Shown piece after piece: positions 15,566-24,263 of a DNA stretch of 64,000 nt; within the stretch, counting starts at the first letter, position 1, and the number at the start of each line of letters is the position of its first letter. The notes beneath the pieces are model-generated. The model was given only the letters and a program-made list of their open reading frames with translations, did no database searches and was not told the origin of the DNA. A program made the position numbers and the translations under genes. Location of the stretch: positions 55,338-119,337 of the forward strand of contig NZ_JFHL01000015.1 of NCBI RefSeq assembly GCF_003664995.1, written 5' to 3'. Origin of the DNA: Mesotoga sp. BH458_6_3_2_1. GTDB taxonomy: Bacteria > Thermotogota > Thermotogae > Petrotogales > Kosmotogaceae.

Positions 15566-17986
15566 TCAGATCTTGATTCTCTTCAATCTCAATGCGTTGG
15601 TTACCACACTCACGCTGGAAAATGCCATCGCCGCTCCGGCTACCATTGGATTAAGCCTTATTCCGGCAATTCCGTAGAAGAGACCGGCTGCCAAAGGTAT
15701 GCCGATTACATTGTAGAAGAACGCCCAGAAAAGATTCTGTTTAATGTTCTTTATGGTCTCTTTCGATAACTTTATCGCTCTGGGAATATTGTCTAGATTG
15801 TCGCTCATAAGTACCACATCTGCAGTCTCAATAGCTATGTCCGTTCCAGAACCAACGGCAATTCCGATATGAGCCTCCGCAAGAGCCGGAGAATCATTTA
15901 TCCCATCGCCTACCATCATCACTGTCTTACCTTCCCTCTTTAGATCGGAAACCTTTTTGGCTTTGTCTTCGGGCATCACTTCCGATATTACATTCTCAAT
16001 TCCAACTTGGTTAGCAATTGCCATTGCAGTCCTGGAGTTGTCACCAGTCATCATGTAAGTATCTATTCCCATTTTCTTCAGTGACTTAATCGCATCCATA
16101 GAATCCTCTCTTACAACATCGGCGATACCAAGCACTGCTGCCGCTCTACCTTCTATGGAGACAACAACGGGTGTCTTGCCCTCGGTGGATAACTCATCGA
16201 CAAGCTTTTTTTCTTCTGGTGTCAGAGAAATAAAACGATGGTTTCCCATCTTGACTTCCTGCCCAGAGACTCTCGCCAGAATTCCTTTGCCAGAATAAGC
16301 CTCAAATGAAGAAACATCCAGGAGAGGACCACTATATGCACCTGAGATAGCTACATCGAGCGGGTGGGAACTCTTTGAAGCAATACTGGCCGATATTTGC
16401 ATCACACCTTCTCTTCCGTGCTTCCCAAATGTATGCACATCTACTAGCCTGGGCCTTCCTTCCGTTATCGTTCCCGTCTTGTCGAAAACTACGGCTCCAA
16501 TCTTGTGAGTAATTTCAAGGGCTTCTCCGTTTCGGAAGAGAATTCCCATTTCGGCTCCCCTACCGGTACCCACCATTATTGCGGTAGGCGTGGCAAGTCC
16601 GAGTGCGCAGGGACAGGCTATTACAAGCACCGCTATCATCATGGACATTGAGAAGACAAAGCCATATCCAAGCGTCATCCAAACAGCGAAAGTAACTGCG
16701 GCGATTACTAGAACGAATGGGACGAAATAACCGCTGACAATATCGGCCATTCTAGCTATCGGAGCCTTTGATGACTGTGCGTCCTCGACGAGTTTGATTA
16801 TTCTCGAAAGTACTGTGTCACTTCCAACGACAGTTGCTCTCATCTCGAATACTCCATTGATATTCGTAGTGCCGCCAATTACTTTCGAACTCTCTGAGAT
16901 ATCTACGGGAATCGATTCCCCGGTAATCACTGATTGATCTACTGAGCTAGTACCATTCAAGACTTTTCCATCCACGGGGATTCTCATACCAGGTTTGACA
17001 AGAAGAACGTCTCCAACCTCTATCTCTTCAATCGCTACTTCTTCGAAGCCGGCCTTCCCTTTCAAAAGAGCCGTTTCGGGAGAAAGCTTCATAAGTTTCA
17101 TTATGGCATCGGAAGTTCTTCCCCTTGAAAGATTCTCAAGATACTTGCCGAGAGATATTAGAGCGATAATCACTCCGGCCGATTCAAAGTACAAATCTCC
17201 AACGTAGCTGTGTCTGCCGAGGGCTATTTGAACCGTAGCAAAGATTCCGTAAGAGAATGCCGCTCCCGTCCCTAGACCCACTAGAGTGTCCATATTTGGG
17301 CTTCCTCTGAAGAGATTTGGTATTCCCTTAAAATAGAAATCTCTACCCGCAACTACTATCGGAATCGTTAGAACTAGCTGAACTATAGCGAAGTTAAAGG
17401 GATTGAGATGGGGGTCGATGATTGCCGGAAGCGAAAGGCCTATCATATGGCCCATGGCGATTATCAACAACGGCAGAGCAAAGGCCGCAGAAAATATGAA
17501 CTTCCTCTTGTAGGATGCTATTGCGGCTTCTTTTTTCAGTCGGCTCTCTTCGAATGCTTCAGTGACGAGGTTGCCTGGCCTGTATCCGGCTTTTTCAACT
17601 ACTTTTTTTACCTCTCCGATTTTCAAGATATCTGGATCGTACTTAAAAGAAACGGTGTCCGAAGATAGATTGACACTGACATTCTCAACTCCGTGCAGCC
17701 TTCCGATTGCTTTTTCTACGGCCGCACTGCAGGAAGCGCATGTCATTCCATCAATTTCCATTACGGCCTTCCTGAAAACCGGAATTTCTTTGAGACTGTA
17801 ACCTGCCCGCTTTACTGCCTCAAATACTCTGTCTTTATCGACTTCCCGAGACACTTCGAATGTAAGACGTTCCGTAGCGAGATTAACTACCGGCCTCTCC
17901 ACTCCTTCGATTTTAGAGACAGCTCTTTCCACAGCTCTCACACATGCCGCGCAGGTCATGCCTTCTACAATATATTCTTCAGCCAT
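15566..17986 (-). CDS. copA: Copper-exporting P1B-type ATPase
   Basis: ATG 17986 follows GGAGGG. The 806-residue protein has two N-terminal HMA domains (MTCAAC near residue 9 and MTCASC near residue 79), eight membrane segments, the ion-site motif CPC in VIACPCALGLATPT, the actuator loop TGESIPV, the phosphorylation site DKTGTITEG, SSHPL (the HP motif), and the hinge MVGDGINDSPAL. The CPC motif and conserved N and MSS-like residues in the last two helices place it among Cu(I) exporters. It is the promoter-proximal gene of the copper operon. Confidence 0.95.
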   Translation of the reverse strand: MAEEYIVEGMTCAACVRAVERAVSKIEGVERPVVNLATERLTFEVSREVDKDRVFEAVKRAGYSLKEIPVFRKAVMEIDGMTCASCSAAVEKAIGRLHGVENVSVNLSSDTVSFKYDPDILKIGEVKKVVEKAGYRPGNLVTEAFEESRLKKEAAIASYKRKFIFSAAFALPLLIIAMGHMIGLSLPAIIDPHLNPFNFAIVQLVLTIPIVVAGRDFYFKGIPNLFRGSPNMDTLVGLGTGAAFSYGIFATVQIALGRHSYVGDLYFESAGVIIALISLGKYLENLSRGRTSDAIMKLMKLSPETALLKGKAGFEEVAIEEIEVGDVLLVKPGMRIPVDGKVLNGTSSVDQSVITGESIPVDISESSKVIGGTTNINGVFEMRATVVGSDTVLSRIIKLVEDAQSSKAPIARMADIVSGYFVPFVLVIAAVTFAVWMTLGYGFVFSMSMMIAVLVIACPCALGLATPTAIMVGTGRGAEMGILFRNGEALEITHKIGAVVFDKTGTITEGRPRLVDVHTFGKHGREGVMQISASIASKSSHPLDVAISGAYSGPLLDVSSFEAYSGKGILARVSGQEVKMGNHRFISLTPEEKKLVDELSTEGKTPVVVSIEGRAAAVLGIADVVREDSMDAIKSLKKMGIDTYMMTGDNSRTAMAIANQVGIENVISEVMPEDKAKKVSDLKREGKTVMMVGDGINDSPALAEAHIGIAVGSGTDIAIETADVVLMSDNLDNIPRAIKLSKETIKNIKQNLFWAFFYNVIGIPLAAGLFYGIAGIRLNPMVAGAAMAFSSVSVVTNALRLKRIKI

Positions 17987-18030
17987 ACAAAACCCTCCAA
18001 AACTGGTCTTGCCTACAAAGATTTCTGTGA

Positions 18031-18052
18031 ATACCTCCCCGGGGGGAGGTAT
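18031..18052. promoter_or_regulatory. CsoR operator upstream of copA
   Basis: ATACCTCCCC and GGGGAGGTAT are perfect 10-base arms about a two-base GG centre. G/C-rich palindromes flanked by TA are the known CsoR binding form. It lies between the -10 box (18059-18064) and copA, covering the expected start of transcription. Confidence 0.85.
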
Positions 18053-18058
18053 ATGACT

Positions 18059-18087
18059 ATAATACTATAAATGTTGTCGGATTTCAA
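18059..18087 (-). promoter_or_regulatory. copA operon promoter
   Basis: On the minus strand TTGAAA (18082-18087) and TATTAT (18059-18064) are separated by exactly 17 bases. The CsoR palindrome begins seven bases downstream, which fits repression by blocking initiation. Confidence 0.8.
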
Positions 18088-18161
18088 GGAATTGGCAGTT
18101 TATGAAACCGGGAGAGTTGCCTTTAAGTCCGGACAGGGAAGAAGCGTACTAAATAAACCTT

Positions 18162-18190
18162 AGAAAAGAAGCTTCCCTAATTGGGAAAGC
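18162..18190 (-). terminator. Probable terminator of the DJ-1/PfpI gene
   Basis: On the minus strand GCTTTCCC and GGGAAGC pair with a one-base bulge around a five-base loop, followed by TTCTTTTC. It lies about 60 bases past the stop of the gene ending at 18252. Confidence 0.6.
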
Positions 18191-18251
18191 GCTTTTGGAC
18201 CCATCAATTTGGATTCATTTTCAAATTTTCTCAATGGTTGGTAGCTGGTGA

Positions 18252-18773
18252 TCACTTTTCTAGAGCTTTCACCAATTCTCTACAGAAGTCAGGAATGTCC
18301 CTGACTACCCTACCCCAAACGAGATTACGATCTGTGAATGCGGGTTCGTCTACCCAGTTTGCACCGGCATTTAAGAGATCATCCTTTATTCCTTCACTTC
18401 CTACTGCTTTCGAACCCCTCACAATTCCTGCCGATATTCCAACGAGACCGGCATGGCATATCATTCCGATAATGCTCCCTCTTTCATAGGCATCCTTAAC
18501 AAGACTCTTCACCTCTTCGAATCGTCTAAGCTTGTCGGGAGCCCACCCTCCGGGAATCAAAATTCCATCCGTTTCCGAGAGGTCTATCGATTTGAAGTCT
18601 GAATCCGAGAAGGCTTCAAGCCCGCTCTTGCCAAGAAAGAGAATGCCCTTCTCTCTACCAGCAATGACCACCTCTGCACCTTCTTCTCGAAGCCGCATCA
18701 CCGGTACCCAGAATTCGAGATCTTCAAAACCGTCTTCGACAAGAACGGCAATCTTCTTACCTTCTAATCTCAT
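18252..18773 (-). CDS. DJ-1/PfpI family protein
   Basis: ATG 18773 follows GGGGTGG. The 173-residue protein matches the class I glutamine-amidotransferase-like fold: IAVLVEDGFEDLEFWVP at the start, DGILIPGGW, and the nucleophile elbow Cys in GMICHAGL. PfpI-type members are linked to glyoxal/protein deglycase or protease activity. It lies 17 bases after the exported hydrolase gene on the same strand, so the two are likely cotranscribed. Confidence 0.88.
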   Translation of the reverse strand: MRLEGKKIAVLVEDGFEDLEFWVPVMRLREEGAEVVIAGREKGILFLGKSGLEAFSDSDFKSIDLSETDGILIPGGWAPDKLRRFEEVKSLVKDAYERGSIIGMICHAGLVGISAGIVRGSKAVGSEGIKDDLLNAGANWVDEPAFTDRNLVWGRVVRDIPDFCRELVKALEK

Positions 18774-18789
18774 AATTGTCCACCCCTTT

Positions 18790-19707
18790 CTAAAGAGTTA
18801 TCAAAAACCACTCCAGAGTAGCATCGATGATCTCCAGCACTTTATCCTTTCTTTCGAAAAGGTCGAATATGTGACCGGAATCCTGTTGAAGCAGTCTGTC
18901 TACACCTTTGTGGTACATTGTGAAGAGATTTGAGACTTCCGGTTGGGGAAAGACCAGGTCGTCCTTCGATCCAGAAACAACCAGTAGAGGGCCATCGTAG
19001 GAAACGATTTCGGCAACGGGATTTATCAGAAACAGCTCATCAAAGAATTCCTTTCTGAGAACAGTTGTTCCACCCCAGGAGATCCCTGCTGTGATTTCTT
19101 CGAATGGATCTGCGTTAATGGCTCTATCAACGGAATCATTACCGAGAAGTGCCGAATATGTGTGAACGGGTATTGCGACTGCCGACCAGAGGGCAACACT
19201 CTTGACTCTGGAATCGCGAGCTGCGAGACAGGCTGCGACGAGACCGCCCTGGCTGAGACCGATTACGCCGATTCTTCGGCTGTCTACATCTTCCACTGAC
19301 GAAAGAAAGTCAATCGAAGTTATCGCATCGGATATCTGTTTCGTGAAGGTAGTGTCTTTCCATTCGCCATTACTGGTTCCTGAGCCCCTGAAGTCAAACC
19401 TCAAAGATGCAAGGCCCTTTTCGGCGAAAAGCCTTGCGGTCATTTCGTAGAGAGATTCTTCAGAATCGTACACAAGAAGATCATTCATATGTCCCAGAAA
19501 TCCATGAAGTAGCACGATAACTGGTACAGGGCATTCTGAAGACTCTGGACGTGTCAGAACACCGTTTATTCTCTCTCCCTCGATGATGAAGTGGACTTCG
19601 CTTTCCGTGACGATATGATGTGAGTCTATGAAAGCGGCGAAACAGCTCATCGACAGTGAAATCATAAACATGATTAACAACGCTCTAGGCAGTGACTGTT
19701 TCTTCAC
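18790..19707 (-). CDS. Exported alpha/beta hydrolase
   Basis: GTG 19707 follows GGGGGTG. A signal peptide (SLPRALLIMFMISLSMSCFA) precedes a serine hydrolase domain: oxyanion region LLHGFLGHMND, RFDFRGSGTS, nucleophile Ser in GLSQGG, Asp in SGSKDDLVF and His in QQDSGHIFD. It is 305 residues, typical of dienelactone-hydrolase or acyl-peptidase-like esterases. An MSC before AAF might allow lipid attachment, but the lipobox is not canonical. It reads into the DJ-1/PfpI gene. Confidence 0.85.
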   Translation of the reverse strand: MKKQSLPRALLIMFMISLSMSCFAAFIDSHHIVTESEVHFIIEGERINGVLTRPESSECPVPVIVLLHGFLGHMNDLLVYDSEESLYEMTARLFAEKGLASLRFDFRGSGTSNGEWKDTTFTKQISDAITSIDFLSSVEDVDSRRIGVIGLSQGGLVAACLAARDSRVKSVALWSAVAIPVHTYSALLGNDSVDRAINADPFEEITAGISWGGTTVLRKEFFDELFLINPVAEIVSYDGPLLVVSGSKDDLVFPQPEVSNLFTMYHKGVDRLLQQDSGHIFDLFERKDKVLEIIDATLEWFLITL

Positions 19708-19887
19708 ATATTCACCCCCGTGACAGAACAGTGATTACTCTAATATTCTACACTTTTGATTAAGTCGATGCTCTAAACCCGACCTGAAGAATAAGCTTCT
19801 CAACATCCACTACTGGAAATCTGAGCGCGTGGCTCGCTGTATTCACCAGTTCCTTCATGCTAAAATAAACAAATAGAAGGTGAGATA

Positions 19888-22065
19888 GTGGCCAGAACTG
19901 AAATCGATGCCCAGATTCTCTTGGGTGACCTCGAAAGTATTCTTCAATATCGCCTCAAAAGGAGAGACAAAGAGCGGATCTTCGACGCCTATGAGTTTGC
20001 ACGCTTTCATCATCAGGAACAGATGAGGGACTCCGGAGAACCGTTTATCAGCCATCCGATAGAAGTTGCGAAGATTCTTGCTCAGTTCTCGGCAGATAAC
20101 GATACGATTGTCGCTGGCATACTCCATGATATTGTTGAAGACTGCAATGTGCCACTTTCAGAAATTGAGGAAAAGTATGGCGAAACAGTGGCCCTTATTG
20201 TTGACGGCGTAACCAAGATAAGCAACCTGAAACTCAACGAAAAGCTTGAATCAAAGATCGTCAAGTCGAGAATGAAGGTAGAGACTCTGCGTAAAATGCT
20301 CCTCGCGCTTTCCGAAGACCCGAGAATAATAATCGTTAAACTTGCAGACAGACTGCATAATATGAGAACACTTGATTTCCTGAAAGATCCCGAAAAGAAA
20401 CGCGATAAGGCAAGGGAGACTATACAGATCTATGCTCCCATTGCTCACAGAATAGGTATGCACAAAATTCAGGCTGAGCTTGAAGATCTTTCTTTCAAGT
20501 ATGAGTATCCCGAAGAGTTCAAAGAATTGAAGTTCAAAGTCAATAGAAAGCTCAAAGAACGCCAGGACATAATGGACGAGTACAAGGAGATTGTACTTCG
20601 GGAGCTCAGAAAGAATAGAATATCCGCGTTGATTGAAGGCAGAGTGAAACATCTATACAGTATATGGCAGAAAATGATAAAGAAGAATAGATCTTTTGAC
20701 GAAGTATTCGATTTAATTGCCCTCAGAATTATTACTGGAGATGAAGTGAATTGTTACAAAATACTCGGGGCAGTGCACTCTCTTTGGCCACCGATGCCCG
20801 GTAGATTCAAGGACTACATTGCTGCTCCAAAATCGAACGGCTATAAATCTCTCCATACAACTTTAATTACTCACAGGGGTGAACCTCTCGAGATTCAGAT
20901 AAGAAGCGAAAGGATGCACAAGGAGGCCGAATACGGAGTTGCCTCTCACTGGGTTTATAAGGAAGGCATCGACGTAAAAGATAGAAGCTGGTTCACGCAG
21001 CTTGTTGACTGGCAGAAGGATTTCATCGAAAGCTTCAAGGACATGGAATCGATTTCTAGAGAACTAGAGGTTGAGGAGGTATTCGTCTTTACACCAAAAG
21101 GTGAGGTTGTTCATCTTCCAAAAGGAGCGACACCAATAGATTTCGCTTATGCTATCCATACTGAAGTTGGTCATCATTACGCAGGCGCGAAGGTAAATGA
21201 TCGACTCGTTCCCGTCAACTATGAATTGCAGCTTGGAGACAGGGTAGAGGTAATAGTGAACAAATCGAGCGAAGGTCCAAGCCTTGATTGGTTGAAATAC
21301 GTTCGGGCAAATTCAACTAAGGCCAAGATAAAAAGATTCTTCAAGAACGAATACTCCGCGAAACTGGTGGAACGAGGCAAGGAGATATTCAGAAAGATAA
21401 GCAAACGTCTTGCCGTTTCGATGGATGACCTCATTGAGGGAGAACAAATAAAGGCCCTTATGAACAGGTTGGGTGCGCACAACGAAAACGACCTTTTCAG
21501 TAAGCTCGGAGATGGATCGATAACAATGGGAGAGGTTCTCAGTATTCTTGCCCCCAAAGAGGAAGAGGTCGAGACTCTTCCCGAAGAGACTGAATTGATC
21601 AAGCAGAAACAGGCAAAGGGAAATGAAGTGACAGTCGGAGGCGAGACGGGTATTGCCGTCTATTTTGCAAAGTGCTGTACGCCGCTCCCTGGAGATGACA
21701 TAATTGCAGTGATGAGTAGTAGGGGAATTTCGATTCATAATCGAAACTGTCGGAATTTGAAAGACATTAGCGAGGATAAGCTGGTGGAGGCGCATTGGAA
21801 TATCGTTACTGGAGGGAAATTCAGCGCCTGGATAGTAGTAGAATTTGACGGTACAGACAAAACCCTGATTCACAAATTCCTTGAAAGACTTGAAAACAAA
21901 AATGCAAAAGTAATGAAGTACTCCGTTGAAGCAGGAAGATGGGGATATGATACACTGATTGCGAATATCCTGGTAAAAGACGTTGCCCACCTTACTTCAG
22001 TAATGGAGAGTCTCAGGGGCATGAAGGGTGTTCAGAACGTCAAGAGATTTGGAGGGGTAGCGTGA
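19888..22065 (+). CDS. rel: Bifunctional (p)ppGpp synthetase/hydrolase
   Basis: GTG 19888 follows GAAGGTGAG. The 725-residue protein has the HD hydrolase domain (HPIEVAKIL, then LHDIVED), the synthetase domain (KHLYSIWQKM, DLIALRIIT) and the RFKD motif in PGRFKDYIAAPKSNGYKSL, which marks bifunctional Rel/SpoT enzymes as opposed to the EFDD of monofunctional RelA. TGS (~390-450) and a C-terminal ACT domain follow. It heads an eight-gene operon; dtd starts inside its stop codon. A TGCTAAAAT extended -10 lies near 19858. Confidence 0.95.
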   Translation: MARTEIDAQILLGDLESILQYRLKRRDKERIFDAYEFARFHHQEQMRDSGEPFISHPIEVAKILAQFSADNDTIVAGILHDIVEDCNVPLSEIEEKYGETVALIVDGVTKISNLKLNEKLESKIVKSRMKVETLRKMLLALSEDPRIIIVKLADRLHNMRTLDFLKDPEKKRDKARETIQIYAPIAHRIGMHKIQAELEDLSFKYEYPEEFKELKFKVNRKLKERQDIMDEYKEIVLRELRKNRISALIEGRVKHLYSIWQKMIKKNRSFDEVFDLIALRIITGDEVNCYKILGAVHSLWPPMPGRFKDYIAAPKSNGYKSLHTTLITHRGEPLEIQIRSERMHKEAEYGVASHWVYKEGIDVKDRSWFTQLVDWQKDFIESFKDMESISRELEVEEVFVFTPKGEVVHLPKGATPIDFAYAIHTEVGHHYAGAKVNDRLVPVNYELQLGDRVEVIVNKSSEGPSLDWLKYVRANSTKAKIKRFFKNEYSAKLVERGKEIFRKISKRLAVSMDDLIEGEQIKALMNRLGAHNENDLFSKLGDGSITMGEVLSILAPKEEEVETLPEETELIKQKQAKGNEVTVGGETGIAVYFAKCCTPLPGDDIIAVMSSRGISIHNRNCRNLKDISEDKLVEAHWNIVTGGKFSAWIVVEFDGTDKTLIHKFLERLENKNAKVMKYSVEAGRWGYDTLIANILVKDVAHLTSVMESLRGMKGVQNVKRFGGVA

Positions 22066-22508
22066 GGGCTGTAGTTCAAAGAGTTAATAGAGCAAGTGTG
22101 TTAGTAGATGGTAAAGTTACAGGAAAGATAGATAAGGGGCTTCTGGTGTTGGTCGGTGTTGGCAGGGAGGATAGCAGGAAAGACGTGGAATGGTTGGTAG
22201 ATAAGACTCTGAACCTGCGTATCTTCGAAGACGGAAGCGGGAAAATGAATCTTTCACTAATAGATGTTTCGGGAGCACTTCTTGCGATTTCGCAGTTCAC
22301 AATTATGGGAGATGCTAGAAAGGGTCGACGACCCTCTTTTACTGATGCCGCTGAGCCAGAGGTAGCCATAGATCTCTTCAACGATTTTCTCCAGACTGCG
22401 TCTAAGACTGTGAAAGTTGAGACAGGGGTCTTCCAGGCACACATGAATGTGGAACTTGTTAATAGTGGCCCCGTGACGATCTTACTGGATTCAAAGAGAG
22501 TATTTTAG
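22062..22508 (+). CDS. dtd: D-aminoacyl-tRNA deacylase
   Basis: GTG 22062 overlaps rel by four bases. The 148-residue protein has both family signatures: SQFTIMGDARKGRRPSF and NSGPVTI, the cross-subunit Gly-cisPro site. It frees D-amino acids from tRNA as part of translation quality control. The rel-dtd pair is a widespread arrangement. Confidence 0.95.
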   Translation: MRAVVQRVNRASVLVDGKVTGKIDKGLLVLVGVGREDSRKDVEWLVDKTLNLRIFEDGSGKMNLSLIDVSGALLAISQFTIMGDARKGRRPSFTDAAEPEVAIDLFNDFLQTASKTVKVETGVFQAHMNVELVNSGPVTILLDSKRVF

Positions 22509-22519
22509 GAGGTGTTCTT

Positions 22520-23017
22520 GTGAAAAGATCCTTGAAATTTCTTCTTATCGTGATTATGGTATCGGCGGTCGGGGCAATTGTAGTCTCTGAAAGCGGTGCG
22601 GGACCATCTGAGCCTGCAAAAATCGCATTTGCCGATATGCAGAAAGTTCTTGAAGCTACAAAAGATTGGGTAACTTTGAACACTGATTATCAGAAAGACA
22701 CAGAGTTTTATCAGGGTCAGCTTGATAGTCTGAGCAAGGAGTATCAAGATCTGGCAAATTCCGGAGCAGGACAAGATGCGCTTCTGCAGAAACAGCAGGA
22801 GATTCTTGCCAAGAAGAGTCAGTACGAACAGACACTGGAAACTACTTACAATGCAAAGCTGCAGGTCATAATGGAGCAGGTTAACAAGCGAATTAGAGAT
22901 TACGCGACATTCATCGGGATCGACATGGTTATCTCTAGTGAGATAGTCGTTTATGGTTCTGCTGCATATGATATTACCGACGCAATAATTGAGTACATGA
23001 AAGGTTTTCAGAATTGA
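22520..23017 (+). CDS. OmpH/Skp-like periplasmic chaperone
   Basis: GTG 22520 follows AGGAGGTG. A signal peptide (FLLIVIMVSAVGAIVVSESG) precedes a long coiled-coil arm (YQKDTEFYQGQLDSLSKEYQ onward) and a C-terminal strand, the Skp jellyfish layout; 165 residues is normal. Skp chaperones outer-membrane proteins in diderms. Its presence beside an LptB-like ATPase suggests transport to the outer sheath (toga). The stop overlaps the next start by four bases. Confidence 0.85.
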   Translation: MKRSLKFLLIVIMVSAVGAIVVSESGAGPSEPAKIAFADMQKVLEATKDWVTLNTDYQKDTEFYQGQLDSLSKEYQDLANSGAGQDALLQKQQEILAKKSQYEQTLETTYNAKLQVIMEQVNKRIRDYATFIGIDMVISSEIVVYGSAAYDITDAIIEYMKGFQN

Positions 23018-23736
23018 GTGATCCTTCTTATCTGAAGTGCGAGCATCTTGACAAGCGCTATGGAAGAAGAAGAGTACTGAAAGATGTCTCATTGGAGGCA
23101 TCTTCTCTTGAGGTAGTCGGTCTCCTGGGGCCAAATGGGGCCGGGAAAACAACTGCCTTCAAGTCGATTCTTGGAATCGTTATTCCTAACTCAGGTAGTA
23201 TCTTTCTTGATGATGAAAATATAACGCATCTCCCGATTCATGAAAGGTCAAGGAGAGGAATCGCTTACCTCCCACAAGAGACGTCGATTTTCAGAGGTCT
23301 AACTGTAGTTGAGAATCTGACAATGGTTATGAGGCTCACGGGTCAGGAAGACAATTGCTATGAAAAGGCAAGCGAGATTCTTGACGAGTTCGGGATTCTT
23401 TCGCTGAAAGATCAGGTCGCTTCTCTTATATCGGGAGGAGAAAAGAGGAGACTGGAATTTGCAAGGACAATGACTCTTTCCCCTTCATTTATACTGTTGG
23501 ACGAACCTTTCGTTGGAATTGATCCGATGACTGTAAAGGATATTCAGAAGATGATTAGAAAGTTGAAGAACAGAGGGATTGGAGTTATTGTAACAGATCA
23601 CGATGTTTCTTCAATAGCTAAGGTTGTCGACAGGCTTTACGTTCTGTACAAGGGAGAAGTGATCTCCTCAGGTGACCCGGAGGCCGTGCTCGCAGATAGT
23701 CAGGTTGTAGAGAAATATCTGGGAAGTGACGAATGA
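23014..23736 (+). CDS. lptB: LptB-type ABC transporter ATPase
   Basis: TTG 23014 overlaps the OmpH-like stop. The 240-residue protein has Walker A GPNGAGKTT, signature ISGGEKRR, Walker B FILLDEPFVGIDP and the switch His in VTDHDV. The spacing and the sequence YLPQETSIFRGLTVVENL are typical of LptB rather than of amino-acid ABC ATPases. In other diderms LptB drives LPS export with LptFG; Thermotogota are not known to make LPS, so the cargo is unclear. The LptA-like gene at 44453 may be part of the same pathway. Confidence 0.85.
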   Translation: MSDPSYLKCEHLDKRYGRRRVLKDVSLEASSLEVVGLLGPNGAGKTTAFKSILGIVIPNSGSIFLDDENITHLPIHERSRRGIAYLPQETSIFRGLTVVENLTMVMRLTGQEDNCYEKASEILDEFGILSLKDQVASLISGGEKRRLEFARTMTLSPSFILLDEPFVGIDPMTVKDIQKMIRKLKNRGIGVIVTDHDVSSIAKVVDRLYVLYKGEVISSGDPEAVLADSQVVEKYLGSDE

Positions 23737-24263
23737 TGCTTCACGTAGCAGTTATTGGATATTCGGGTTCTATAAACAACAGCCCTGTAAAGGAGCTTCG
23801 AAGTATTTGTGAAGAAGTCGGAAAGTTGCTTGCCAGACAAGGGCATGTTGTCATGACCGGTGGAAGAGATGGAGTGATGGAATTTGTTTCGAGAGCAGTC
23901 TCTATTGAAGGGGGCCGAGTAGTCGGAGTTCTCCCTTCCGGCGATGAAGGCAACAATCACAATGAGGTTAGAATTCGAACCGGAATGGATTTTGCTTTGA
24001 GATCATTGATACTCACAAAGTCTGCCGATGTAGTAATATCTATTGGGGGTCAGGCCGGGACACTACTCGAGATTATTTCTTCGTACTCATACGGACGCCC
24101 AGTGATTCTTATGGAGAATACAGGCGGTTGGACCGACAGGATCAGATCGGTACTTGTAGATGATAAGTATCTGGACGAGAGAAAGACAGTCGAAATAAGA
24201 GTGGCAGGTTGTATTGAAGATCTTGAGAGGTTTCTCGAGGAGGCTGACAATGGTAAGGTGTAG
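23733..24263 (+). CDS. TIGR00725 family LOG-like nucleotide-binding protein
   Basis: ATG 23733 overlaps the lptB stop. The 176-residue protein shows the Rossmann-like fold of the LOG/TIGR00725 group: VAVIGYSGS, GHVVMTGGRDGVME, GVLPSGDEG and VISIGGQAGTLLEI. The last replaces the PGGxGTxxE motif of true cytokinin-activating LOG enzymes, so phosphoribohydrolase activity is doubtful. Its 3' end overlaps gltX by 14 bases. Confidence 0.8.
   Translation: MMLHVAVIGYSGSINNSPVKELRSICEEVGKLLARQGHVVMTGGRDGVMEFVSRAVSIEGGRVVGVLPSGDEGNNHNEVRIRTGMDFALRSLILTKSADVVISIGGQAGTLLEIISSYSYGRPVILMENTGGWTDRIRSVLVDDKYLDERKTVEIRVAGCIEDLERFLEEADNGKV

Noticed and set aside
15161..17668. Several plus-strand ORFs opposite copA.
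   Set aside because: They are shadows: copA has all P-type ATPase motifs and the plus frames have none.
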